A stretch of DNA of 8,068 bases, taken from NCBI GenBank assembly GCA_022704885.1, contig JAKJFO010000108.1:1-8068 (forward strand), read 5' to 3'. This DNA comes from Candidatus Rifleibacteriota bacterium. GTDB lineage: Bacteria > Riflebacteria > Ozemobacteria > Ozemobacterales > Ozemobacteraceae. The position numbers and the translations under genes are program-made. The notes beneath the pieces are model-generated. The model saw only the letters and a program-made list of their open reading frames with translations. It was not told where the DNA came from and searched no databases. This document shows, piece by piece, positions 1-6,256 of this stretch (its first letter is position 1; every line of letters begins with the position of its first letter).

Positions 1-656
1 GCAAGTATTTTGCCAGCGCGGATAAAAATGGCCCGGTCAGAAGTCCAGAGAGCATGCTCTGGATAGTGGGTCGTCTTGACGCAGGTGATTCCGCTCTGGG
101 AAAGGCGGCGCAGTTGTTTGAGCAGCATCAGCTGATTGCCATAATCGAGACCCGATACCGGTTCGTCCATTATCAGAATTTCGGCCTGCTGCACGAGTGC
201 ACGGGCAATAAGAACGAGTTGCTGCTCTCCACCGCTGATCTCTGTATATGAACGCCCGGCAAGATGCGCAATGCCAAGCTGATCGAGACATTCTCCGGCA
301 AGCTGATAATCCTTATCGGTAATACGGCAGAAAATGTTCGAATACGGAACGCGGCCAAGCGTGACGACATCGAGAACCCGGTAGGCGAATACTGCAGAAT
401 GGCGCTGTGGCACATAAGCCATTTTTTTTGCCCGCATGGTAAGATCGAGGGACGCGAGATCCTGGTCACCCAGCATTACTCTACCGCTTAACGGTTTGAG
501 AAAGCCAAGCATGAGCTTCAGAAGGGTGGTTTTGCCGCTGCCGTTCGGCCCGAGGATCGAAGTGACAGTGCCCGCTTCGATGCTGAATGAGACCTCGTTG
601 ATGGTTTTATGTGGGCCCCAGGAAAAACTGAGATTTTCGACGCGGAGTGGATGCAT
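1..656 (-). CDS. FecE/BtuD-type ABC importer ATP-binding protein (partial, C-terminus off left edge)
   Basis: This is the ATPase of a siderophore/haem/cobalamin-class ABC importer, acting on the cytoplasmic face of the inner membrane to power the FecCD-type permease encoded just upstream. I translated 218 codons without a stop. They show Walker A GPNGSGKTT (residues 36-44), a Q-loop Gln at about 84 (YVPQR), signature ISGGEQQLVLIARAL (140-154), Walker B ILIMDEP (160-166), D-loop SGLD (168-171) and H-loop His197 in TTHYPEHA. The signature wording is typical of the FecE/BtuD/ZnuC branch, which is usually about 250-270 aa, so roughly 40-50 residues are missing. The ATG (656-654) shares its A with the permease TGA (TGATG), and a strong Shine-Dalgarno AGGTGG (667-662) lies 5 nt upstream, so translation is probably coupled. 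The substrate cannot be read from the ATPase. The family call is confident; iron, haem, B12 and oxyanion uptake all remain possible. Confidence 0.93.
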   Translation of the reverse strand, partial: MHPLRVENLSFSWGPHKTINEVSFSIEAGTVTSILGPNGSGKTTLLKLMLGFLKPLSGRVMLGDQDLASLDLTMRAKKMAYVPQRHSAVFAYRVLDVVTLGRVPYSNIFCRITDKDYQLAGECLDQLGIAHLAGRSYTEISGGEQQLVLIARALVQQAEILIMDEPVSGLDYGNQLMLLKQLRRLSQSGITCVKTTHYPEHALWTSDRAIFIRAGKIL

Positions 657-1669
657 CAGTTCCACCTGCTTTCAGTGCGACTGAGAACCAGTATGAAAAA
701 CGGCACTCCCATCAGTGATGTCATTATGCCGATCGGAATTTCTCCGGCAAAAGCAGTGCGGCAGATGTTATCGACGATCAGCAGATAAATTGCGCCGATC
801 AAGGCTGAGATTGGCAGAAGACGCCTATTGTCGGGGCCGCAGATCATTCGCGCAATATGAGGAATCATCAGCCCGACCCAGCCGATCATGCCGCCGAGAG
901 CGACAGTAAGCGAACTTATCAGAGTCGTGATCACGATCAGCAGCACCCTGATGCGCTTTACATCGACCCCCAGGCTGGCCGCTTCCTCGTCACCCATGCT
1001 CAAAACGTTGAGATAGCCTGACATGGCTATGATCAGGACTATGCCAATACCGACAAATGGCAGAACCATGGCCGCAGCCGAACTCGAAACCGCCGAAAAG
1101 CCACCCATCAACCAGTAGACAATTGCCGGCAGTTCATTTTGTGTGTCGGCGACAAATTTTATAACTGAAAGCAGCGAGGTAAAAAGAGACGAACTGATGA
1201 CGCCTCCCATGATCAGCATGATCAGCCGGTTGCCCGGAAAAAAACGCGCAAGCATAACAGCAGTAGCCACTGCAGCAATGCCGAATCCAAAGGCAAAAAA
1301 CTGAGCAACCAGAATATTATTGCTTATCAGCATGCCTAGAGAAGCTCCAAACGCGGCCCCGGCCAGCACACCAAGCAACGCTGGCGAGACGAGCGGGTTC
1401 ATGAACATGCTCTGATAAGCGGCTCCAGAGGTTGCCAGCGCCGCGCCGCAAAGCAATGCGGTAAGAACTCGCGGCAGTCTTATCTGGCTGACCACGGTTC
1501 GAAAAGTGTCGGCTGTAGCAGGCGCGACATCGAGGGTTTCAGCGTCGAAGCCGACGAGGACCGCAGACCATGGAATACTGATCGTGCCGATGTGTAGCGA
1601 AACATAAGTCGTTACCACAATTATGGCAAGCAGCAGAAAAAGTGTGAGCCGGTATTTTGTAGGTGTCAT
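656..1669 (-). CDS. FecCD-family ABC importer permease
   Basis: This is the inner-membrane permease subunit of a type II ABC importer for an iron-siderophore, haem, cobalamin or related ligand; it normally works as a homodimer with the ATPase encoded next. Family features (337-aa numbering): an N-terminal helix (about 8-28), the RLPRVLTALLCGAALATSGA segment (64-83) followed by NPLVSPALLGVLAGAAFG (91-108), the cytoplasmic ATPase-contact segment MGDEEAASLGV (225-235), GMIGWVGLMIPHIAR (260-274) and GEIPIGIMTSLMGVPFF (309-325). The length fits the usual 320-350 aa. I chose ATG 1669-1667 because AGG lies 6 nt upstream. An in-frame TTG at 1684 adds five residues (MHRRT) but lacks a visible ribosome binding site. 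The gene ends in TGATG with the ATPase. No substrate-binding protein is in the window; it may lie beyond the left edge. A promoter candidate lies upstream at 1732-1760. Confidence 0.95.
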   Translation of the reverse strand: MTPTKYRLTLFLLLAIIVVTTYVSLHIGTISIPWSAVLVGFDAETLDVAPATADTFRTVVSQIRLPRVLTALLCGAALATSGAAYQSMFMNPLVSPALLGVLAGAAFGASLGMLISNNILVAQFFAFGFGIAAVATAVMLARFFPGNRLIMLIMGGVISSSLFTSLLSVIKFVADTQNELPAIVYWLMGGFSAVSSSAAAMVLPFVGIGIVLIIAMSGYLNVLSMGDEEAASLGVDVKRIRVLLIVITTLISSLTVALGGMIGWVGLMIPHIARMICGPDNRRLLPISALIGAIYLLIVDNICRTAFAGEIPIGIMTSLMGVPFFILVLSRTESRWN

Positions 1670-1675
1670 GGTGCG

Positions 1676-1680
1676 CCTGT
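1676..1680 (-). promoter_or_regulatory. Weak ribosome binding site supporting the permease ATG start
   Basis: On the minus strand ACAGG ends 6 nt before ATG 1669-1667. The alternative TTG start at 1684-1682 is preceded by a pyrimidine-rich CTTTAACCTA stretch with no Shine-Dalgarno match. This favours the ATG. The match is short, so the decision is moderate rather than firm. Confidence 0.5.
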
Positions 1681-1691
1681 GCAATAGGTTA

Positions 1692-1712
1692 AAGCCGAAT
1701 GATAAGCCGAAT
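1692..1712. repeat. 9-bp direct repeat, 12-bp period, in the permease leader
   Basis: AAGCCGAAT occurs exactly at 1692-1700 and again at 1704-1712, separated by GAT. On the minus strand it reads ATTCGGCTT twice, lying between the predicted -10 (1732-1737) and the permease start codon (1669). That position would suit a regulator half-site pair or a leader element. It is not an inverted repeat and does not look like a Fur box. Function is inference; a chance repeat is possible. Confidence 0.45.
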
Positions 1713-1731
1713 TACTCAATCAGTAAAGCAA

Positions 1732-1760
1732 AATATCAATAGCTGGGTGTATAGTGTCAA
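1732..1760 (-). promoter_or_regulatory. Sigma-70-type promoter candidate for the ABC importer
   Basis: On the minus strand there is a perfect -35 TTGACA (1760-1755), a 17-bp spacer, and GATATT (1737-1732), which matches TATAAT at 4 of 6 positions. Transcription would begin near 1725, leaving a leader of about 55 nt before ATG 1669 that contains the 9-bp direct repeat. The region is AT-rich compared with the flanking genes. The match assumes an ordinary housekeeping sigma factor consensus. Confidence 0.55.
1750..1755 (+). promoter_or_regulatory. Possible -10 element for the small membrane-protein gene
   Basis: TATAGT matches TATAAT at 5 of 6 positions and would place the transcription start near 1762, about 33 nt before ATG 1795. 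No recognisable -35 sits 16-18 bp upstream. It abuts and shares one base with the -35 of the opposite-strand promoter candidate, so the two would compete if both are real. Weak call. Confidence 0.3.
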
Positions 1761-1794
1761 TGACTGATTTTTTTGCAAAGATTACGGGAGAGTT

Positions 1795-2199
1795 ATGAAA
1801 AGAATCTTAATCTGCCTTACAGTTCTGTTTTTGTGCCCATATCTGCTTTTTGCCGGAAAAGATGATGACATGTTTGACAAGGCCAACGAACTCACATATG
1901 AAGGGCAGATGAAGACAGCCAGAAAGCTTCTGGAAGGCGAAGCTGTTCCTGGAACTGACGCTGGAGTTGTCAGCCGTCCTTCTGCTGATGAAGGCTGGGA
2001 TGGTACTGCAATGTTTCTTGGAATGATCTGGGGAGCATTGGGCACTGGCTACTTCATTTATGGCAAAAAAACGGCCAGGGCAGGCTTTCTGATCTGTGGA
2101 ATCGGGCTTGTCCTGATTCCCATGTTTGTCAGCAGCGCTCTTTACAATGCTATTATCGGCATCGCGTTATCGGCTATTCCTTTTAAAGTCGAGATATGA
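1795..2199 (+). CDS. Small secreted/membrane protein with a two-to-three-helix C-terminal domain
   Basis: This is a 134-aa protein of unknown function. Residues 1-20 (MKRILICLTVLFLCPYLLFA) look like a signal peptide or first helix, then comes a charged segment (22-50: KDDDMFDKANELTYEG and onward) predicted helical. A short Gly/Ser/Pro linker follows, then hydrophobic segments at about 72-90, 96-113 and 115-131. The C-terminal part (LGMIWGALGTGYFIYGKK, then an ICGIGLVLIPMFVSSALY stretch) resembles, from memory, stand-alone ~65-aa bacterial proteins often labelled 'amino acid transport protein', a label with little functional support. Here that module seems fused behind an exported N-terminal segment. 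The start is well supported: GGGAG at 1786-1790 lies 4 nt before the ATG. The gene is divergent from the importer and convergent with the MazG gene, which ends 14 bp away, so it is probably monocistronic. No function is assigned. Confidence 0.75.
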   Translation: MKRILICLTVLFLCPYLLFAGKDDDMFDKANELTYEGQMKTARKLLEGEAVPGTDAGVVSRPSADEGWDGTAMFLGMIWGALGTGYFIYGKKTARAGFLICGIGLVLIPMFVSSALYNAIIGIALSAIPFKVEI

Positions 2200-2213
2200 A
2201 GTCTAAGACTGGT

Positions 2214-2561
2214 TCAGAGATTGGTGTATTTGGTTGCCTTGCCGCGGCATTTTTCGACCGGGTAACGTTCGGCGTTCTTTTTCATTTTGCTGTCGATAGC
2301 CGCATACATATCGATGCCGAGGTCATTGGCAAGCAGCATCAGATAGACCACGGTATCGGCGATTTCATCGGCGAACCGCTGTTTGTTGCTGGTTACTTCG
2401 GCGGCGACTTCTTCTTCTGACTTCCAGAGGAATTCCTGCATCAGTTCGGCAGCTTCGATTGCAGCCGCCATTGCAAGATCTTTGGGCTTATGAAATTTTT
2501 CCCAGTGGCGTTCCTGGCGGAATATGATGAGCTTTTTCAACAGTTCATGGTATGTTTTCAT
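2214..2561 (-). CDS. MazG-like nucleotide pyrophosphohydrolase
   Basis: This is a small cytosolic all-alpha NTP pyrophosphatase of the MazG/RS21-C6 (dCTPase-like) superfamily. Such enzymes hydrolyse (d)NTPs to NMP plus pyrophosphate, often to clear non-canonical nucleotides. At 115 aa it is the usual length for single-domain members. The metal-binding signature is visible: E36-A-A-E39 on one helix and E66-I-A-D69 on the next, with intact acidic residues. The C-terminal NAERYPVEKCRGKATKYTNL matches the RS21-C6-like consensus tail, as I remember it. The ATG shares one base with the stop of the upstream ankyrin gene (TGATG), and GAGG (2571-2568) sits 6 nt upstream, so translation is probably coupled to the ankyrin protein. 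It is the last gene of the four-gene minus-strand cluster. The substrate cannot be inferred, although dCTP-type substrates are common in this subgroup. Confidence 0.9.
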   Translation of the reverse strand: MKTYHELLKKLIIFRQERHWEKFHKPKDLAMAAAIEAAELMQEFLWKSEEEVAAEVTSNKQRFADEIADTVVYLMLLANDLGIDMYAAIDSKMKKNAERYPVEKCRGKATKYTNL

Positions 2562-3451
2562 CAGTTGCCTCGGTTTCTGAATGTCTCAGGTTTGACGTTA
2601 GCTGGCAGTTCTGCAGGTATTGTAACACTTATTGGCGGAGTATAGTAGCCCTGCACGGCTTCAGCATTAACCGGCATGCTGAAAGGTTTCGTACCTGCCT
2701 GCTGCCAGTTGCTCAAAAATGTCGATATCTCGTCGGTTTTCGGTGTTATCTTGAATTTACAGTCAGCTCCGGAAGCAGCAAGCTGCACCACTGCCCGAAA
2801 AGAGTTGTTGGCAATCGCATGATCAAGTGGTGTCATACCCTTTTTGTCGGCAAGATCAAGTTTCTCTCTGTTCTTGTGCTTCTCTATGAACTTTGCAATC
2901 AGCGCATCCTGATTCAGGTGAGCAGCAAGATGAAGCGCATTTCTGCCGTCTCTGTCGGCAATACTGGCATCAGCGCCGTTCTCGACAAGATACAGGGCTA
3001 TCTGCTGATGACCTTTTTCGAGAGCGAACATGGTGGCGGTCTTTCCATTCCAGGTTGATATGTCTGGATCGGCACCATTGCTGATTAAATGCTCGACTTC
3101 GGCTTTAAGTCCGCCTCTTGCCGCATAGGTGAGCGGAGTCATATCGAAACCATCTTTCTGGCTTGAAACGAGCTGTTTCGCAGGCAGGTTTTTGAGCAGA
3201 GCAGTGTCGCGCCTGATAACAGCATTGTGAACCGGGTAGTAATACCTGTGATAGATGTCGTAGAACGCCTGACTCGTGTGCCCGACGAGATGGGAAGACA
3301 CACGCCAGAAGCCATAGCGGTTATAGCAGCTGTCATCGGTCGTGAGATTCCAGTATGCCGGGTACAGACAGATAAAAAGCCAGGGAGCTACAATCAGCAG
3401 AGCTATCGGCGTTGTCAGGCAGGATTGACTGGCCGGCATCTTTTTTTTCAT
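2561..3451 (-). CDS. Membrane-anchored ankyrin-repeat protein
   Basis: This 296-aa protein has one N-terminal hydrophobic segment (about 15-33, TPIALLIVAPWLFICLYPAYW), acting as a signal anchor or uncleaved signal, followed by ankyrin repeats. Four are clear: about 101-133 (DGFDMTPLTYAARGG...LISNGADPD), 135-166 (NGKTATMFALEKGH...LVENGADAS), 168-200 (DGRNALHLAAHLNQ) and 204-234 (KGMTPLDHAIANNS...AASGADCK). A degenerate repeat may precede them (74-98, HNAVIRRDTALLKNL). Residues 235-296 form a non-repeat, Pro-containing tail. Ankyrin repeats bind proteins; the partner is unknown. The basic MKKK before the helix would place the repeats outside the cytoplasm, but topology is inference. The start ATG 3451 has no good Shine-Dalgarno; an in-frame ATG lies at codon 5, after an A8 run. 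The gap to the upstream gene is 36 bp, and the downstream MazG gene overlaps by 1 bp, so co-transcription is likely. Confidence 0.88.
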   Translation of the reverse strand: MKKKMPASQSCLTTPIALLIVAPWLFICLYPAYWNLTTDDSCYNRYGFWRVSSHLVGHTSQAFYDIYHRYYYPVHNAVIRRDTALLKNLPAKQLVSSQKDGFDMTPLTYAARGGLKAEVEHLISNGADPDISTWNGKTATMFALEKGHQQIALYLVENGADASIADRDGRNALHLAAHLNQDALIAKFIEKHKNREKLDLADKKGMTPLDHAIANNSFRAVVQLAASGADCKFKITPKTDEISTFLSNWQQAGTKPFSMPVNAEAVQGYYTPPISVTIPAELPANVKPETFRNRGN

Positions 3452-3487
3452 TTTTGGTTACTCTATCGTAATGTTGCAGTTCTAATA

Positions 3488-5413
3488 CTATTCACTTTTG
3501 TATAGCTTGATCGAGCCAATCATGCCAGGGTCACCGGGCAGCGGGTAAATTGAAATTCCATGCGCTGGAAAGTGCAGACCCGGCGATCCCGGTCTTTCCT
3601 GGGGTACTCCGAGTCGAACGCGGGCTTCGCGTATCGGGCTGCCGACTGTCAGACCTTCGCGGGTTGCGATTTGCCCGAGAAGCTTGCTGTATCTGCCAGT
3701 CAGATTTACCTGCATTATTTTTTTGCAGTCCGGGTCGGTTTGCAGGGTGATTCCTGAAAATATCAGCTGCTGTCCTTCGCTCGTTTTGATACTTGCCAGC
3801 GGCTTGCCCAGACTGACAAGTGCTGACTCGATGCTTTGGCCGATGTAGTCTGAAACCAGCGCAGACTTTTCGCTCACGCTTTTGCCAGTCAATAAAGGCT
3901 GTTTTGCTGGCACATTAACTTCGCGGGCCACGGTTTCGGCAGAAAGTCCTGTTTCGGGGCTCAATATCACTGCGTTAGACGGAATATGAGCTCTGACCGC
4001 AACCGAGACAGCAGCATCAGTGGCGGTTGTCGGCGACAAAATACTGTTTTCGTCGAGAGAGGGAATACGACTGGGAAGAGGCTCCAGCTCATATTTATGT
4101 GAATGTGAGCGAGGTGGCTCTGAAATAGCTGCTTCTGTCAGCTTTGCTGGTTCTTGATCTCTCTGCTCATGGGTTGTCTGAGTCGGCGAAGCTTCTATCG
4201 TCTTATCAGCAGCGACTTTGGCCGTTGCAATCTTATCGGGCTCAGTGTTGCTGTTGCCAGCAGGCTCGTTGTCATGCGCAGCTGTAGTTATCTGGGGTGG
4301 CGAGTCGGGCGGTAATTCAATAGAAGCGCTTGTTACCGGCTCTATGACAGAATTCACCAGGTCTGCCGACTGGCTGGATGGTGGCAGTTGTATGTTTTCT
4401 GTTGCGGCTGCAATTCGCGTGTCTTCTGGTTGTGTAACAGGCGCCGTGGCAACTGAGACTTCTGAGTCTGGAGTTGCAGCAACCTGATTCAGAGGGAACA
4501 AATCTGGTCGCAGTGCAACGGCAGTGTCCTGATGAAATACCGGTTCCGCAGGTGGCGGGCCTTCCGGCGGTTCAAGCGTGTCGTCTCTCTCGTCAGGTGC
4601 TCCAGGCGCAAGCAGGAGCTGAAAGACTGGTTGATTGGAGATCTTGAGGCTGGTCTTGAACAGGCTTTCCGACACGAAATCACCTGTCATCGCGGTGATG
4701 GCAACAATCACGGCTACGATGGCCGTTCCTGCTACTGCCTGCGCTGTGGGCAAAAAGACGGCATCGATCAGCGAAGCTGCCGAACGTTCGCTTGCTCTCG
4801 CAATGAAAGTGTTGTTGATCTGATCGACAACCAGTTCGATGTTCTTGGAACCATAAATCATGTTGGTGTTGCGCAGATAACTTTCATGCAGCGATGTCAA
4901 CAGCTTGTTGGCTTCGGGAAGTTCGAGGTTGTAATCGGTCAGGCGATACAGTCTGCGATTTTCGGTAAGCATGAGAATGGCGTAACGACGGGTCGATTGA
5001 GAAAATAATTTCTCGATGATTGGTTTCGGGCGGGCTGATACGCCTAGAGAGCTGATCTTGTCAAAGGTTGCAAGAACGACTACTCTGGTGTAGAAGTAGC
5101 GGTTATAAATCTTGACCACCATTGATTTTTGCAGGTCGATTATACAGTGGTCCTTGATGGCTTCAATCGGAATGGCGAATATCTCAAAAGCGCCACAAGC
5201 CAGCAGAAAAAAAATCAGCTGGTTGAAGAAGAGCGGCGGATCGATGGCAAACGGAAATATAAGATTTACTGCAATCGCCAGAAGCTGCAGAAACAAAAAA
5301 CTCAGGCAGAGAAACCTTGTCCAGCTGGCAATTCTCTCGATGAATCCAGTGCAGACGAATTCATGTCGCAATGGAATTTCGTTTTCAGAGTCGAGTGATG
5401 GTATTGTCGTCAT
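3488..5413 (-). CDS. Large membrane protein with duplicated C-terminal domain (unknown function)
   Basis: I do not recognise this 641-aa protein as a named family. In order it shows hydrophobic helices at about 32-56 and 61-83, then a ~100-residue mixed strand/helix region (85-185: IDLQKSMVVKIYNRYFY, later RYAILMLTENRRLYRLTDY). That region is reminiscent of bacterial PH-like domains that follow a helix pair. A third helix lies at 222-244 (LPTAQAVAGTAIVAVIVAIT), then a long low-complexity linker (about 265-510) rich in Pro, Ala, Thr, Ser and Glu. A C-terminal module (about 522-640) follows, made of two related halves. With three helices and an N-terminus inside, the linker and C-terminal module would be extracytoplasmic. 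The start is supported by GAGG (5422-5419), 5 nt before the ATG. It follows the thiamine pyrophosphokinase gene after 18 bp and precedes the ankyrin gene by 36 bp. No catalytic motif is visible; a structural, binding or signalling role is guesswork. Confidence 0.8.
   Translation of the reverse strand: MTTIPSLDSENEIPLRHEFVCTGFIERIASWTRFLCLSFLFLQLLAIAVNLIFPFAIDPPLFFNQLIFFLLACGAFEIFAIPIEAIKDHCIIDLQKSMVVKIYNRYFYTRVVVLATFDKISSLGVSARPKPIIEKLFSQSTRRYAILMLTENRRLYRLTDYNLELPEANKLLTSLHESYLRNTNMIYGSKNIELVVDQINNTFIARASERSAASLIDAVFLPTAQAVAGTAIVAVIVAITAMTGDFVSESLFKTSLKISNQPVFQLLLAPGAPDERDDTLEPPEGPPPAEPVFHQDTAVALRPDLFPLNQVAATPDSEVSVATAPVTQPEDTRIAAATENIQLPPSSQSADLVNSVIEPVTSASIELPPDSPPQITTAAHDNEPAGNSNTEPDKIATAKVAADKTIEASPTQTTHEQRDQEPAKLTEAAISEPPRSHSHKYELEPLPSRIPSLDENSILSPTTATDAAVSVAVRAHIPSNAVILSPETGLSAETVAREVNVPAKQPLLTGKSVSEKSALVSDYIGQSIESALVSLGKPLASIKTSEGQQLIFSGITLQTDPDCKKIMQVNLTGRYSKLLGQIATREGLTVGSPIREARVRLGVPQERPGSPGLHFPAHGISIYPLPGDPGMIGSIKLYKSE
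3500..3844 (-). other. Tandemly duplicated domain at the C-terminus of the 641-aa protein
   Basis: Half 1 (residues about 524-572, positions 3844-3698) begins IGQSIESALVSLGKP and half 2 (about 588-638, positions 3652-3500) begins LTVGSPIREARVRLGVP. Aligning IGQSIESALVSLGKP with VGSPIREARVRLGVP gives 7 identical residues of 15. Each half then has a hydrophobic-aromatic strand (LIFSGITLQT versus LHFPAHGISIYPL) and a final strand (IMQVNLTG versus IGSIKLYK). The helix-LGxP-beta layout recalls SmpA/BamE-like or other periplasmic 'G...ALGxP' folds, but that link is a pattern impression, not a family assignment. Confidence 0.65.
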
Positions 5414-5431
5414 ATGTTCCTCGCGTGATCC

Positions 5432-6148
5432 CTATTTGATGAGGTGCAGACGTTGTCTGGGTTTTTCCGGGGCGGGCGCCAGTCTTTCTACGATAAGAAG
5501 CAGAGCCCCGTCTTCGTAACTTACTCTGGCGCTGTTGCTGATTATAACATTGCTCAGTGTCAGTGTCGAACCTGATTCTATATCATGGTTGTTCAGCTTG
5601 AACTTGAATCCTTCCAATGATAGCCGGGTAACCCTCGCGCTCATTGCCAGCAATGAAGCTCGACAACCGGATTTGCCGCTGATACAGCTTGATTTTTCGA
5701 CAAAGCTGATTTCTTCGTTGCATGTGATTATGCGGGCTTGAGGATATCGTTGCAGCAGCTGCAGATTGAACATGGTCTGGTCAAGCCTGCCGCCAGTGGC
5801 AGCAAACAGATGAATGTCGTTGTAACCTTGCTCATGCAACATTTTGAGCAGAGCTTCTGCATCGCTGACGTCTTTGTCGACGGGAAGTTCGATGAAGCGG
5901 CAAAGCTTTTCGAGTCGGCGCCGGGTTGCGATGGTTATTGAATCCATGTCGCCCATTACCAGCTGCGGTACGATACCAAGCCTGACCGCGAGGTTGGCGC
6001 CGCCATCGGCACAGAAAAAATCGAATGATTCGTAGTCGCGGTTTAGCCTGAAAAAATCTGGTGACAGGTCATACTCGCCATTGAGCAATACAACGGCGCG
6101 CTCGCTGCAGGGCAGCGGACGTGGGGTCTGACCGGATTCCATGCTCAT
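5432..6148 (-). CDS. thiN: Thiamine pyrophosphokinase
   Basis: This cytosolic enzyme transfers pyrophosphate from ATP to thiamine, giving thiamine diphosphate (EC 2.7.6.2). The catalytic domain shows CADGGANLAVRLGIVPQLVMGDMDSI (46-71), holding the DGGAN and GDMDS metal/nucleotide motifs, then DKDVSDAEALL (91-101) and ATGGRLDQTMFN (117-128). The C-terminal thiamine-binding beta domain follows, with LEGFKFKLNNHDI (178-190) and SGSTLTLSNVIISNSARVSY (192-211). The length of 238 aa is slightly above the usual 210-225, due to an N-terminal extension of about 15 residues. The motif usually read as GGRxDH is GGRLDQ here. I chose ATG 6148 (GGGA 7 nt upstream); a second ATG two codons in (6142) is possible. 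It is first in the minus-strand cluster, with the next gene 18 bp away, and no linked thiamine-biosynthesis gene is present. The symbol follows the Bacillus name. Confidence 0.95.
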   Translation of the reverse strand: MSMESGQTPRPLPCSERAVVLLNGEYDLSPDFFRLNRDYESFDFFCADGGANLAVRLGIVPQLVMGDMDSITIATRRRLEKLCRFIELPVDKDVSDAEALLKMLHEQGYNDIHLFAATGGRLDQTMFNLQLLQRYPQARIITCNEEISFVEKSSCISGKSGCRASLLAMSARVTRLSLEGFKFKLNNHDIESGSTLTLSNVIISNSARVSYEDGALLLIVERLAPAPEKPRQRLHLIK

Positions 6149-6202
6149 CGATAATTCCCGGCAAAAAATACTGGCATATAAACAATTTTTAAATATTTAC
6201 GA

Positions 6203-6208
6203 TATGAT
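6203..6208 (+). promoter_or_regulatory. Possible -10 element upstream of the LEA14-like gene
   Basis: TATGAT, inside TATGATAAT, lies in the AT-rich spacer (about 6160-6215) between two divergent genes and matches TATAAT at 5 of 6 positions. No good -35 is seen 16-18 bp upstream. The start would be near 6215, which makes translation from ATG 6257 or 6263 more plausible than from GTG 6221, only about 6 nt downstream. No convincing minus-strand promoter was found for the thiamine pyrophosphokinase gene in the same spacer. Confidence 0.3.
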
Positions 6209-6256
6209 AATAGAATAGCCGTGGATAATCTACTGGCAAGCTTTTTTTTCGGATTG

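Noticed and set aside
1682..1684. TTG start giving a 342-aa permease
   Set aside because: No Shine-Dalgarno lies upstream, while ATG 1669 has AGG 6 nt before it; the extra MHRRT is unsupported.
1700..1760. Fur box in the importer's promoter region
   Set aside because: I looked for GATAATGATTATCATTATC-like stretches and saw only the 9-bp direct repeat, so iron regulation is not supported by sequence.
2200..2210. AGTCTAAGACT palindrome between the convergent small membrane-protein and MazG genes
   Set aside because: The arms are only 5 bp with a 1-nt centre and no T-run follows, so it cannot form a useful terminator hairpin. It may be chance.
2552..3058. 168-codon plus-strand ORF opposite the ankyrin gene
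   Set aside because: It is fully antisense to clear ankyrin repeats and its translation is Cys- and Ser-rich with no recognisable domain; it is a shadow of the real frame.
3441..3448. A8/T8 tracts at 3441-3448 (start of the ankyrin gene), 422-429 (in the ATPase gene) and 6242-6249 (near the LEA14-like start)
   Set aside because: Such runs can slip or mark phase variation, but eight is a modest length, none creates a frameshift here, and similar short runs are common in the window.
4532..5008. 158-codon plus-strand ORF opposite the 641-aa protein
   Set aside because: It lies antisense to the real gene, which has membrane helices and a ribosome binding site; the shadow's translation has no domain pattern.
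6221..6256. GTG 6221 as the start of the LEA14-like gene
   Set aside because: There is no ribosome binding site, and it adds a hydrophobic MDNLLASFFFGLMA before a highly charged tail. It stays possible, but ATG 6257 or 6263 seems more likely.
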